Shown in pieces: positions 36,801-43,951 of a DNA stretch of 46,495 nucleotides. Position 1 is the stretch's first letter. Each line of letters opens with the position of its first letter. Made by a program: the position numbers and the translations under genes. Source of the stretch: an uncultured Pirellulaceae bacterium (lineage in GTDB: Bacteria > Planctomycetota > Planctomycetia > Pirellulales > Pirellulaceae). Location of the stretch: positions 1-46,495 of the forward strand of contig CALCJM010000107.1 of NCBI GenBank assembly GCA_937967505.1. The letters are read 5' to 3'. The notes below the pieces were generated by a model, which did not search any database, was not told the DNA's origin, and worked only from the letters and a program-made list of their open reading frames with translations.

Positions 36801-37380
36801 CGACAACAGGATGGAAGTACTGAATGAACACCGGTTTGCGGTTAACGTCCCCGGCGATAACGGTATGGAATTGATGGAAGGTGTGGTGGATCGCCTGGTT
36901 CTAGTTTACAAGGACGCGCGGCTGATCGCGGCGGACATCATCGATTTTAAAACCGATCACTTGGCCAAGGGTGAGTTGGCGGCGAAAGTGTCCTTCTACA
37001 AACCGCAAATGCAGGCCTATCGCCGGGCCGTATCGGTCCAGTTTGACATCGCGCTAAACCAGATCGCCACGCGACTGGCCTTTGTTGGAACGGGGGAAGT
37101 CGTGAATCTTGATTTTGCCGAAACTACGGTTGATGCGCTTTCGACGTTATCGCTTCCGCGCACCGCACCGCCGCAAACGGCGGCTGTGCCCAAGACCAAA
37201 CATGTGGTTTCCAGTACCGTTTCCGCAGAGGGCCTCGAGCAGTCACATGCCGATCGAAAAAAACGCGTGATTAATCAGGGCACGGGTGAAGAAACAGGGC
37301 CGCCTAAAAAAGCGGTGCCAAAGAAACGAAAGAAAAAAACAGACTATTCACCAGGGCAGAAGACCCTGTGGGATGATTAA
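33829..37380 (+). CDS. addA: AddA-like UvrD/Rep-family helicase-nuclease
   Basis: An 1183-aa SF1A helicase with C-terminal nuclease, the motor of the AddAB complex. Walker A ASAGTGKTFALS is at 22-33; Walker B/motif II LLLDEFQDTSPIQW at about 356; GDMKQAIYGWRGG follows (motif III); motif V IHKSKGLEFDSVVLPL at about 704; motif VI VLYVALTRAAR at about 783. The nuclease motif ADIIDFKTDHLAKGE (about 1041) with FYKPQMQAYRRA downstream is that of RecB/AddA. The tail is Lys-rich (PKKRKKKTDYSPGQKTLWDD). The ATG overlaps the addB stop, so the two subunits are translationally coupled. Together with the UvrA-like gene they form a DNA-repair block. Confidence 0.93.
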   Translation: MVDPKTIDAEMREYTRNEVIRASAGTGKTFALSNRYLVLLASGVECQSILATTFTKKGAGEILDRIVQRLSNAALSDQDAAELSQQLDFTISRAHAADVLLGLLKNLHRLEISTLDSFFNRVAKVFSLELGLPPTWDVVEEQQIEVLRDAAVQHVLLNDQIETLLNLMAQGESDRRVATMILQTVKDVYETYRESTEAAWRKLKEPRQRLSVDQMETFKQEVVHREFEVKPTMIKHWRVVQELVANDQWDKVAELKSIQNILDGNPTYRRMKFPADMQRLFDTLIVQCRWWIIHRLAQRNQSTWALLKQFGEVFEESKDQLGQLRFADVTDRLRHIANQWTTDRFSFRLDNQIRHLLLDEFQDTSPIQWSIIRPFAKSVTENEAGGRSFFCVGDMKQAIYGWRGGVAEIFDLVEDHLDNLQPTEPLLKSFRSSPVVIGFVNEVFSKIKQYNSGDPITNESVWHWGRWFQQHTTERTSYKGCATIEYAADHDKKDANGKSQIDQHTAARIRNQNVDTATVNRVRQLIRDLPPHGTIGVLLRTNKDVGQLIFELQQAGIEASEEGGNPLTDSAAVEMVLAAMHLCDHPGDDVARFHVSNGPLKELFDVVPEGDLNRAENKKAVAGGAAKVRRLLMEKGYGPTVELMAGLLAPQCTQRELLRLQHLVRLAFGSPEQTQQWALRPSRFAQYVRAIKISDQSSAQVRVMTIHKSKGLEFDSVVLPLKGSDRSWSGFPPAVVEGRDSPTEPAKIVTRYAADAHQKLLPEEFQQVFTDEKRRTVREAMCVLYVALTRAARSIHVVMSMGIKPDPKKQPKSMGGVLLSTIAQDAERAEGIIYQSPLGDEKWYEDLPEPEQKTEQQSRLKRFYFDAVADRPKNTVVTTITSGRGMARVKPSMLEGGDQIKLSQIFGQQDQQVALERGQLMHGCFELVQWIEKGLPETGQLRTHLERICPASTLVGKVISEFFASIKKDPLGKLFSFRAFAELHPVHFDGGDNRMEVLNEHRFAVNVPGDNGMELMEGVVDRLVLVYKDARLIAADIIDFKTDHLAKGELAAKVSFYKPQMQAYRRAVSVQFDIALNQIATRLAFVGTGEVVNLDFAETTVDALSTLSLPRTAPPQTAAVPKTKHVVSSTVSAEGLEQSHADRKKRVINQGTGEETGPPKKAVPKKRKKKTDYSPGQKTLWDD

Positions 37381-37439
37381 TTGTATTGACTCTGCAAACG
37401 ATAGGGGTAGGGAAGAGTGATTAGCTCTCCCCTCCCTCC

Positions 37440-37472
37440 GAACCGGACTGGCGGTTCTCCCGCATCCGGCTC
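37440..37472 (-). ncRNA. Group II intron domain V
   Basis: Read on the minus strand, the 33-nt hairpin has outer strands GAGCCGGA and TCCGGTTC (8 pairs, one G-U), an asymmetric bulge, an inner stem GCGG/CCGC and a GAGAA loop. This is the catalytic-core form of domain V. It is 39 nt before the 3' splice site. Confidence 0.9.
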
Positions 37473-37486
37473 TCCAGTTGATAGTC

Positions 37487-38840
37487 TTACCTCAGAGAGG
37501 ATTGGCATTCACGAACATGTGCTGCCTTCAAGCTAAACAGCCCCTGTTCCGCGAAGAAGTCATTGCAATAACGTTGATGGTCCGCGCCACGACCTCGACC
37601 CTTGCGACCGGCGCGTTTACGAAGAATGCTTCGCAGACGCATCCGGATCCAACTGTCGAGATCCGCAAACGTGGTTCGCCAACAGTGTTTGAAGTATTCA
37701 AACCAACCACGCAGTGTGCGGTTGATGTCGGCGATGATCGCCTGCAGGCTGTGCCCATTGGCACGTTTGGTCTTACCGCGAATCGTGTCCTTGAACTTCG
37801 CCAAGCTTTTCTTCCGCGGAAAGCGGCGGTGCTTGATGAAACGATAACCAAGGAACTCGAAACCTTCTTCGTCCGCGTGGACGGTTTTGGTTTTGACCGG
37901 ATGCAGCCTCAGACCGCGGTCGGCGGTCCACGCTTTAACCATGGCCAAAGCCGCTTCGGCTTCTTCGCGGGTAGAGCATTGAATCACTAGGTCATCCGCA
38001 TAGCGGGTCATCTTGTATCCGGCGTCGGCCATAAGATGGTCCAGATCGTTCAGATACAGATTGCTCAACAGTGGCGAGATAATCGCGCCCTGGGGAGCAC
38101 CGCAGGATGGGAGTCCAGTGTTCGACACCATCCATAATGTCAGCTTGCAGAAACTTTTCCACCAGACCAATCACCGAGTTGTCCGCCACGTATTTGCGTA
38201 GCTCGACAAGCAGACGGTTGTGAGGAATCGTGTCAAAGTAAGACTTCAGGTCCACGTCGACCGTGTATTTGAGGCCCGATTTGAGCAGCCCGTCCACACG
38301 ACGTAGCGCGTCTTTACAACCCCGGGCGGGGCGAAAGCCGTAGCTGTGCGTAGCAAACTGACGTTCCAGAATCGGTTCAAGCACGTGGCGAAGTGCCGCC
38401 TGTACAACGCGATCACGAACTGTAGGAATTCCTAACGGACGCGTTTCGTTGGTGCCCGGTTTGGGAATGTTGACCCGCCGAATCGACTGCGGACGATAGC
38501 TTCCGTCCCGCAGTTGCGCCTCAAGCTTGGTCAGATTCCCCACTAGGTTGGCGGTAAAGTCTTCGATCGAAATGTGGTCCACTCCCGCAGCGCCCTTGTT
38601 CGAAGCGACCTCGCGGTACGCCGAGTACAGGTTCTGCTGGTGGAAAACCTTATCCATCAGGCTATGCCATTTTCCTCCTCGAACTTCGTTCTTTTCAAGA
38701 GTTGCCAACATCGTCGGTTTCCAGACACTTGGTTCTGTCCAAGCCCAGTGGGCGAGGTCTTCTCCTGAGAATCTAGACGACACCCGTTTCCGACCGCTGG
38801 CCTGATACGGTGCCGACATTCTTTCGGGTTGTTCTTCCAA
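37487..38840 (-). pseudogene. ltrA: Group II intron reverse transcriptase/maturase, single-base frameshift
   Basis: An LtrA-type protein of about 451 codons split over two frames. The first part (38840 to about 38110) holds the N-terminus and RT motifs 0-3 (VFHQQNLYSAYREVASNKGA, IPKPGTNETRPLGIPTVRDR, YGFRPARGCKDALRRV, VDVDLKSYFDTIPH). The second part (about 38110 to 37487) holds GAPQGAIISPLLSNLYL, the YADD catalytic box (TRYADDLVIQC), and the maturase domain X (IIADINRTLRGWFEYFKHCW). No HNH endonuclease follows. The frames join at HWTP / SCGAPQG if one base is removed from the GGG at 38109-38111. The start is TTG 38840 or ATG 38819. The frameshift either inactivates the protein or is a homopolymer sequencing error. 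Confidence 0.9.
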
Positions 38841-39338
38841 GTTATCTTTCTCCTTCGATCTATCTTCCTGCGTCCCTTTGCTCCACCGGCATTACCCGGC
38901 TTCAACGCTCATACGGACGCTCTGTCCGCCGCTGGTAGAGACCTCGCAGGCTCGTGGCCCTATGGGAGAGGCTGATCTCCTGCGAACGTCCCGCTGTCGT
39001 ACCAGACGGGGATCCCTGCTTAATCCGTTTGACCTTCCATTCATTCCACCTCCAACCACCCCTCGATGTCCGTGGTTCGATCTGTTTTACCCACGGCTGA
39101 CCATCACTGCCTTGATAAACCGGAGTGCCGGTAGATGGCATCTTGAGCTTCGCCTTTAACTAGCAGGCTCGCTAAAATCGACAGGCCGAAACGAGTTCGT
39201 CATCCTGCGGACTAAATGTTCACTTCCAGTTGCTCTCCACCCATCCTCTCCAATACGCAGTTACTTTCAGTTAATTTACTCAGATCAAGTAAATGAAGGG
39301 ACTTACACCCTTCCGATCAAACAAACTCACAGGCGCAC

Positions 39339-39472
39339 TAGCTACCGTCGCCAGACGGTGGAGCGTAAAGGATTGGCTCAGCCTTTCTTTAGCCGTTTGG
39401 CTGGGTTACCACCTAGCCGTCGGTGACGCTTGTTTCAAATTCCGTCCACGCTCTGGCGAGCGTAGCCACGTT
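39339..39472. repeat. Inverted pair of hairpin repeats flanking the intron 5' side
   Basis: The first element is 39339-39361 (CTACCGTC-GCCA-GACGGTGG); its distal CGTT end was displaced by the intron to 37397-37400. The second is 39446-39472 (CCACGCTC-TGGC-GAGCGTAG then CCACGTT) in the opposite orientation. The 84-bp spacer differs from those of the arrays. The pair lies 43 bp past the stop of the minus-strand epimerase gene. Confidence 0.9.
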
Positions 39473-39514
39473 TGGTGGCAGGGGTGGGTGAATAGTCTGC
39501 AAAACGGGTTAAGG

Positions 39515-40486
39515 TTAAACGTACCCGTAGGTTTGAAACCATTTCCAGGCGTCCTCCAGCGCGGTGTCGATGGATTGAGTTTGATAGCCCAGTTCCTTTT
39601 TGGCGCGCGACGAATCCACCCAATGCCGTAACTGTCCCATGCTTGTGGCCCCCGAATTGACTTGCGGCTCCTCTTTCAGGAATCTGGCGGCGAGGTCTCC
39701 CAACCGTCCCGCTGTTGCCGCCAGCCAATCAGGCAACACGCCTCTGGGGGCGCGGCGCCCCATCACCCGCGCCATCCGGGTCCATAGATCCAGATAGGTC
39801 AGGTTGTCCCCACCCAAAATGTACCTTTGACCGGCGCGTCCGTGTTCGGCGGCGGCAACAACGCCGGCGGCCACATCGCGCACGTCTACCACACTACAGC
39901 CGCCCGCTGGCGCGAGCGGAATCCAGTTCTGGTGAATCGCCAACATCATTTCTCCTGACGAAGGCCGCCAGTCCCACGGCCCGACCATAAATCCCGGCAG
40001 CACCGTGATGCCATCGAGTCCCTGTTCAACCTCGGCGGCGAAAGCCTCGGAAGCCGCGCGTTTGGAAACGACATAGGAGCAGGCCGGCTTGGAAGGTTCC
40101 GTCTGCGTTTCGTTCACCGGTGTGTCGGTGCAGGCCGCCAGCGTATCGACCGTACTGATGTGAATCATGCGAATCCCCTGACGCCGGGCGGCTTGGGCCA
40201 GCGTGCGGGTGCCTTCGACATTGATTTTGCGGCTGGCGGCCAGCTTCGACCAGCCCAACTGGATCATGGCGGCCGAGTGAATCAACAGATCGGCATCTCT
40301 GATCAACGGGCTGATCCGGGTCGAATCATTCAAATCCACATCCACCGCATCAACGTCTAGGCCGTCCAGCGGTCTGAGGTCGGAAGTCAGACGTTTGGTG
40401 GCAGTGATCTGATGCCCTTGATCCAGAAGCGTCCGGACAAGGTTATTACCCAGAAAGCCGGTGGCCCCCGTTACCAAAATTCGCAT
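39515..40486 (-). CDS. NAD(P)-dependent epimerase/reductase (DFR/HpnA-like)
   Basis: A 323-aa extended short-chain dehydrogenase/reductase. The Rossmann motif MRILVTGATGFLGNNL is at the N-terminus, a DLNDSTRI cofactor segment follows, and the catalytic Tyr-Lys is YVVSK (about residue 149). VVDVRDVAAGVVAAAEHGRAGQRYILGGDN near 210-240 is typical of the dihydroflavonol reductase / hopanoid-associated HpnA group. Substrate is unknown. OleD, also an SDR, was considered because an OleA-like gene is in the window, but that gene is 33 kb away and the match to HpnA-type is better. The ATG at 40484-40486 is chosen since the frame upstream lacks SDR features. It is divergent from dus (112 bp). Confidence 0.83.
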   Translation of the reverse strand: MRILVTGATGFLGNNLVRTLLDQGHQITATKRLTSDLRPLDGLDVDAVDVDLNDSTRISPLIRDADLLIHSAAMIQLGWSKLAASRKINVEGTRTLAQAARRQGIRMIHISTVDTLAACTDTPVNETQTEPSKPACSYVVSKRAASEAFAAEVEQGLDGITVLPGFMVGPWDWRPSSGEMMLAIHQNWIPLAPAGGCSVVDVRDVAAGVVAAAEHGRAGQRYILGGDNLTYLDLWTRMARVMGRRAPRGVLPDWLAATAGRLGDLAARFLKEEPQVNSGATSMGQLRHWVDSSRAKKELGYQTQSIDTALEDAWKWFQTYGYV

Positions 40487-40598
40487 GGATGATTCCGAAA
40501 GTGAGACAATACCGTCGCAATGAGCCGAAGAATGGTGGATTCGGAAAGCGACTTTAACCGATTCACCATTGTGCCCGTTTCGTCTAAAATTCTCAACC

Positions 40599-41654
40599 AT
40601 GAGCGCCCACCCCAAAACATCAGAAGCTGCCCAGTACATCCTGCCGAAGATTAAGCCTTTGCAGATCGGGGATGTGGTTGTGGACCCACCAATCCTCCAG
40701 GCTCCGATGGCCGGGTTTACGAATTACGCGTTCCGTCAAATCGTACGCGAATACGGTGGAACAGGTCTGATTGCGACCGAAATGGTCAACGCGCGCGGGT
40801 TCGTCTGGCTGGATGAGAACGAGGCCGAACATCCGGACCGGTTGTGGGGCGTTCGTGAGGAGGCGCGTCCCTTGGCCGTGCAAATCTGGGACAACCAGCC
40901 GGAAACGATGGCCAAAGTTGGTCGCCGACTGGTGGAGGATTATGCGGTCAGCGTGGTTGATATTAATTTCGGCTGTCCGGTCAAACAAGTCACAGAGAAA
41001 GCCAAAAGCGGCTCCTATCTGCTTCGCACGCCCGACAAAATGGGTGAGATCATCAGCGCGATCGTCAAAGCCTGTCATCCGACACCGGTGACCGCAAAAA
41101 TCCGTCTGGGCTGTACGCGCGACAACATCAATGCCATTGACGTGGCCCAGGTGGTCGAAGGTGCCGGAGCCAAAGCGCTAACCGTTCACGGCCGCACGGC
41201 TCAGGACATGTTTCGCGGCCATTCGGACTGGGACCGAATCTCGGAAATCAAACCGCATCTGAAAAAAATACCGTTGATCGGCAACGGTGATCTGGACAGC
41301 GCCGAAAAGGTTGTCGATGCGTTCCGTCGCTACGATGTCGATGGGGTGATGATCGCCCGCGCGTGCCTAGGACGGCCGTGGCTATTTGCACAAGCCTCTG
41401 CCGCGATCAAGGGTGACCCGGTCCCGCCGGACCCCACGCTGGCCCAGCAAAAGCAATGTCTGCTGCATCATTTTGACCTGATCGTTTCGCGCTTTGGAGA
41501 GGACAAGGGATCGCAGCTGATGCGTCGTTACGCGTGCTGCTATGCTCAGGGCCGTCGTGGGGCCCGCAAGTTTCGGACTCACGCCGCCAAAGTGCAAAAC
41601 GCGAAAGAGTTTTATCAGGTGGTTGAGACGTGGTTCCCGACCGACGACGACTGA
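40599..41654 (+). CDS. dus: tRNA-dihydrouridine synthase (DusB-like)
   Basis: A 351-aa flavoenzyme that reduces uridine to dihydrouridine in the tRNA D-loop. FMN-barrel motifs in order: LQAPMAGFTNYAFRQIVREY, GLIATEMVNARG, INFGCPVKQVTEKAKSGSYL with the catalytic Cys at residue 126, PVTAKIRLG, TVHGRTAQDMFRGHSDW, LIGNGDLDSA and VMIARACLGRPWLF. The C-terminal helical RNA-binding domain follows (LMRRYACCYAQGRRGARKF). The ATG at 40599 gives the family length; the frame upstream to 40569 is not needed. Which of DusA/B/C is not certain; DusB-type is favoured on GCPVK and barrel motifs. A hairpin repeat pair begins 9 bp after the stop. Confidence 0.92.
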   Translation: MSAHPKTSEAAQYILPKIKPLQIGDVVVDPPILQAPMAGFTNYAFRQIVREYGGTGLIATEMVNARGFVWLDENEAEHPDRLWGVREEARPLAVQIWDNQPETMAKVGRRLVEDYAVSVVDINFGCPVKQVTEKAKSGSYLLRTPDKMGEIISAIVKACHPTPVTAKIRLGCTRDNINAIDVAQVVEGAGAKALTVHGRTAQDMFRGHSDWDRISEIKPHLKKIPLIGNGDLDSAEKVVDAFRRYDVDGVMIARACLGRPWLFAQASAAIKGDPVPPDPTLAQQKQCLLHHFDLIVSRFGEDKGSQLMRRYACCYAQGRRGARKFRTHAAKVQNAKEFYQVVETWFPTDDD

Positions 41655-41663
41655 CCCAAACAA

Positions 41664-41736
41664 AACGTGGCTGCGCTCGCCAGCGTGTGGATGGATTGCT
41701 TCTTACTCGATTCACCCTCTGGCGACGGTAGCTACG
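41664..41736. repeat. Inverted hairpin-repeat pair after dus
   Basis: Two elements in inverted orientation: 41664-41690 (AACGTGG, then CTGCGCTC-GCCA-GCGTGTGG) and 41713-41736 (CACCCTC-TGGC-GACGGTAG then CTACG), with a 22-bp spacer, much shorter than in the arrays. Each stem has a mismatch, so this looks like an older, decayed copy. Confidence 0.85.
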
Positions 41737-41773
41737 AAACAGCACTTACCCTACCCCCAAAGATCACCGATAC

Positions 41774-42772
41774 ATGCTTTCCCCAGATGCATTGAAAACG
41801 TCTCTCAATCAGCGCTCACTCAACCTGATCCATTTGGCTCTCCAGGACCCGCGCAGCAACATTGTCTGGGTGTCACATTCTGGTCCGGCGCAGATATTGG
41901 ATTTCTCGATTGAGCGTCCCGGCACGATGGCTGACGGAATCACGCTGGCGAAAATTTGTCTGGCGGATTTGGCGGACGTAGCGATCTCGGCATCCACTTC
42001 GGCCGATCTGCCGCTCCCGCGCGTGAATGTGGCGACTGATTTTCCGGTGTTGGCCTGCATGGCATCGCAGTATGCGGGCTGGCCGCTGGCTGCCGGGAAG
42101 TTTTTCGCGATGTGCAGCGGGCCGGCGCGATCCCTGCGTGGCCAGGAAGATGTTTTGAAGGAACTTGATCTGGTCCACCGCTCGGAAGTCGCGGTGGGGG
42201 TGCTAGAGACCAGTTCGGTGCCGACGGCCGATTCGATTGCCGCATTCGCCAGCGACTGTAGCGTCGCTGAATCAAACGTCACCCTTTGCGTGGCGCGTAC
42301 CGCCAGCCTACCGGGGACGATTCAGGTGGTCGCACGCAGCCTTGAAACGGCAATGCATAAACTGCACGAGGTGGACTTTGACCTGACAACGATAATCAGT
42401 GGATTCGGATCAGCGCCGCTGCCTCCGATCGCCGGCGACGATTTGACTTCCCTAGGCTGGACCAACGACGCGATCCTGTATGGGGGATGCGTCAATTTGT
42501 TTGTGGATACTGATGATGAAAAAATCGCCAATGTGATCCAGCGCGTGCCCAGTTCCAGTTCGAGCGATTTTGGGACGCCGTTTTTGGACATCTTTAATGC
42601 CTACGACAGGGATTTCTACAAAATCGACAAACTCCTCTTTAGTCCCGCTCAGGTGGTGATCAACAACCTGCGCAGCGGACGGACGTATACTGCCGGTGAG
42701 ATTCGTCACGACATTTTACAAGCGTCTTTTGGCTTGGCGTGCCTGCCGCAAACGGGGGGAAGTGCTGAATGA
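41774..42772 (+). CDS. mch: Methenyltetrahydromethanopterin cyclohydrolase
   Basis: Mch interconverts methenyl- and formyl-tetrahydromethanopterin in archaeal-type C1 transfer, used by methylotrophs and some planctomycetes for formaldehyde oxidation or detoxification. The 332-aa protein has the family length. Recognisable blocks: LPRVNVATDFPVLACMASQY with AGW, FAMCSGPARSL, IISGFGSAPLPPIAGDD, GWTNDAILYGG and the end DILQASFGLA. It overlaps the following ATP-grasp gene by 4 bp (ATGA). Other pathway genes (fae, mtdB, fhc, mptG) are not in the window. Confidence 0.92.
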   Translation: MLSPDALKTSLNQRSLNLIHLALQDPRSNIVWVSHSGPAQILDFSIERPGTMADGITLAKICLADLADVAISASTSADLPLPRVNVATDFPVLACMASQYAGWPLAAGKFFAMCSGPARSLRGQEDVLKELDLVHRSEVAVGVLETSSVPTADSIAAFASDCSVAESNVTLCVARTASLPGTIQVVARSLETAMHKLHEVDFDLTTIISGFGSAPLPPIAGDDLTSLGWTNDAILYGGCVNLFVDTDDEKIANVIQRVPSSSSSDFGTPFLDIFNAYDRDFYKIDKLLFSPAQVVINNLRSGRTYTAGEIRHDILQASFGLACLPQTGGSAE

Positions 42773-43704
42773 GAATTGGCGTCCTGGCGGCGGAGGATGG
42801 CTGGCACTACCGGGACCTGATCCGCGCCGCTGGAGAGAATTCCAATGCCGGTTATGAACTGACCAGTTTGTCGTTTGGGGATTTGTCGGCCGGGATTGGC
42901 GTTCCTCCCACCATGCACACGGCGGGGGGCACGAACATCAACGAGGGGCCGGTTTTTCGCTGTCGGACAAAAAATTTGTTGGCGCTGGACCGGTTGATCG
43001 TGCGGATCATGCCCGCTGGCACCCTGCAGCAGATCATCTTCCGGATGGATTTGCTCAACCGCCTGCAGGCCGCGGGCGTGCGGATCATCAATCCACCCCG
43101 TGCCGTCGAAATCGCGGTGGACAAATACCTGTCGCTGGCCATGTTGGCCGATGCGGGGATTGCCGTCCCGGAAACCCACGTCGCCCAGACGGTCGATCAG
43201 GGGTTGGCATGTTTTGATGGCCTTGATGGGAAAGCGCTATTCAAACCGATCTTCGGTAGCATGGGAAACGGAATCCAGTTGATTCGGGACCGTACCGCAG
43301 CGCAATTGTTCTTTAGTGAACAGGTGCGCGCCGGCGAGGTACTGTACTTGCAACGATTTATTGATCACGGTGACAGCGACGTGCGAATCCTCGTGATTGG
43401 CGACCACGCCGTCGGAATGCTGCGGCGGCGGCCGGGACAGTGGCTGACAAACGTTGCTCAAGGAGCCACCGGGCACTGCTTTGAGCCCTCGGTTGAGCAA
43501 CGATCCACGGCGATAGCGGCATGCAGGGCTGTCGGCTGCCGAATTGCGGGAGTGGATTTGCTGACCGATGTCCAAACCGGGGAAGAATATGTGGTAGATA
43601 TCAACGCGGCACCGGGCTGGCAGGAGATTTCAGCCGTCACAGGAATTGATATTGCGGCGTTGATCCTCGCGGAAGTCTCCCATAACGGTGATGTGTCGGG
43701 TTAG
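42769..43704 (+). CDS. RimK-like ATP-grasp ligase, coupled to mch
   Basis: A 311-aa ATP-grasp enzyme of the RimK / MptN / CofF type, which adds amino acids (often glutamate) to a carboxyl group. ATP-grasp features: VDKYLSLAMLADAGIAVPET, ALFKPIFGSMGNGIQLI, YLQRFIDHGDSDVRILVIG and the metal site GEEYVVDINAAPGWQEIS. The 4-bp overlap with mch, and the presence of such a gene beside mch in known methylotroph C1 clusters, suggest a role in maturing the tetrahydromethanopterin side chain; MptN-like glutamylation is the best guess. The 247-bp gap after it holds no supported gene. Confidence 0.82.
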   Translation: MRIGVLAAEDGWHYRDLIRAAGENSNAGYELTSLSFGDLSAGIGVPPTMHTAGGTNINEGPVFRCRTKNLLALDRLIVRIMPAGTLQQIIFRMDLLNRLQAAGVRIINPPRAVEIAVDKYLSLAMLADAGIAVPETHVAQTVDQGLACFDGLDGKALFKPIFGSMGNGIQLIRDRTAAQLFFSEQVRAGEVLYLQRFIDHGDSDVRILVIGDHAVGMLRRRPGQWLTNVAQGATGHCFEPSVEQRSTAIAACRAVGCRIAGVDLLTDVQTGEEYVVDINAAPGWQEISAVTGIDIAALILAEVSHNGDVSG

Positions 43705-43951
43705 TCCGATGGTCCGGGGCGGTGAGTTTGCTCATTCTGCGGAGATGCGTCTGGAGTCATTGAAAGGCCCCGATTATGTTGGCAGTTGGAAATCCTCTAT
43801 TTCCAAAGCCCAAAAAATGCTCACAATGTTGCTTTTTCATCCAGAGCCTGCCGGGCAGTATCTGGAATGGGAAAGATTGCCGTTTTAATGTTCCGGCAGG
43901 CTGGCGAAATGACGTCTGAACCTGCTTCCGAAAAGTTGTGTCGATTTATTT

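Larger units (their letters stand above)
37401..39338 (-). mobile_element. Group II intron (1938 nt) inserted in a hairpin repeat
   Basis: A complete group II intron on the minus strand. The 5' end is GTGCGCC (39338 downward), matching the GUGYG consensus, followed by the usual GGAAGGGTGTAAGTCCCTTC helix. The 3' end is CCCCTAT at 37401, with AY at the end. Domain V is at 37440-37472 and a G-rich domain VI follows. Domain IV holds the maturase gene (37487-38840). Candidate EBS1 UAGUUA (39157-39162) lies in the loop of a GCC/GGC hairpin and pairs with the last six exon bases UAGCUA (39339-39344). Removing the intron joins GGTAGCTA to CGTTTG, which restores the repeat sequence GGTAGCTACGTTT found intact elsewhere in the window. 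It lies between addA and the epimerase gene, so no protein gene is broken. Confidence 0.93.

Noticed and set aside
39515-40486. OleD (reductase partner of OleA)
   Set aside because: The SDR matches the DFR/HpnA pattern better and is 33 kb from the OleA-like gene.
43688-43888. 66-codon ORF between the ATP-grasp gene and DAHP synthase
   Set aside because: Begins inside the previous gene, no recognisable features; most likely noncoding leader.
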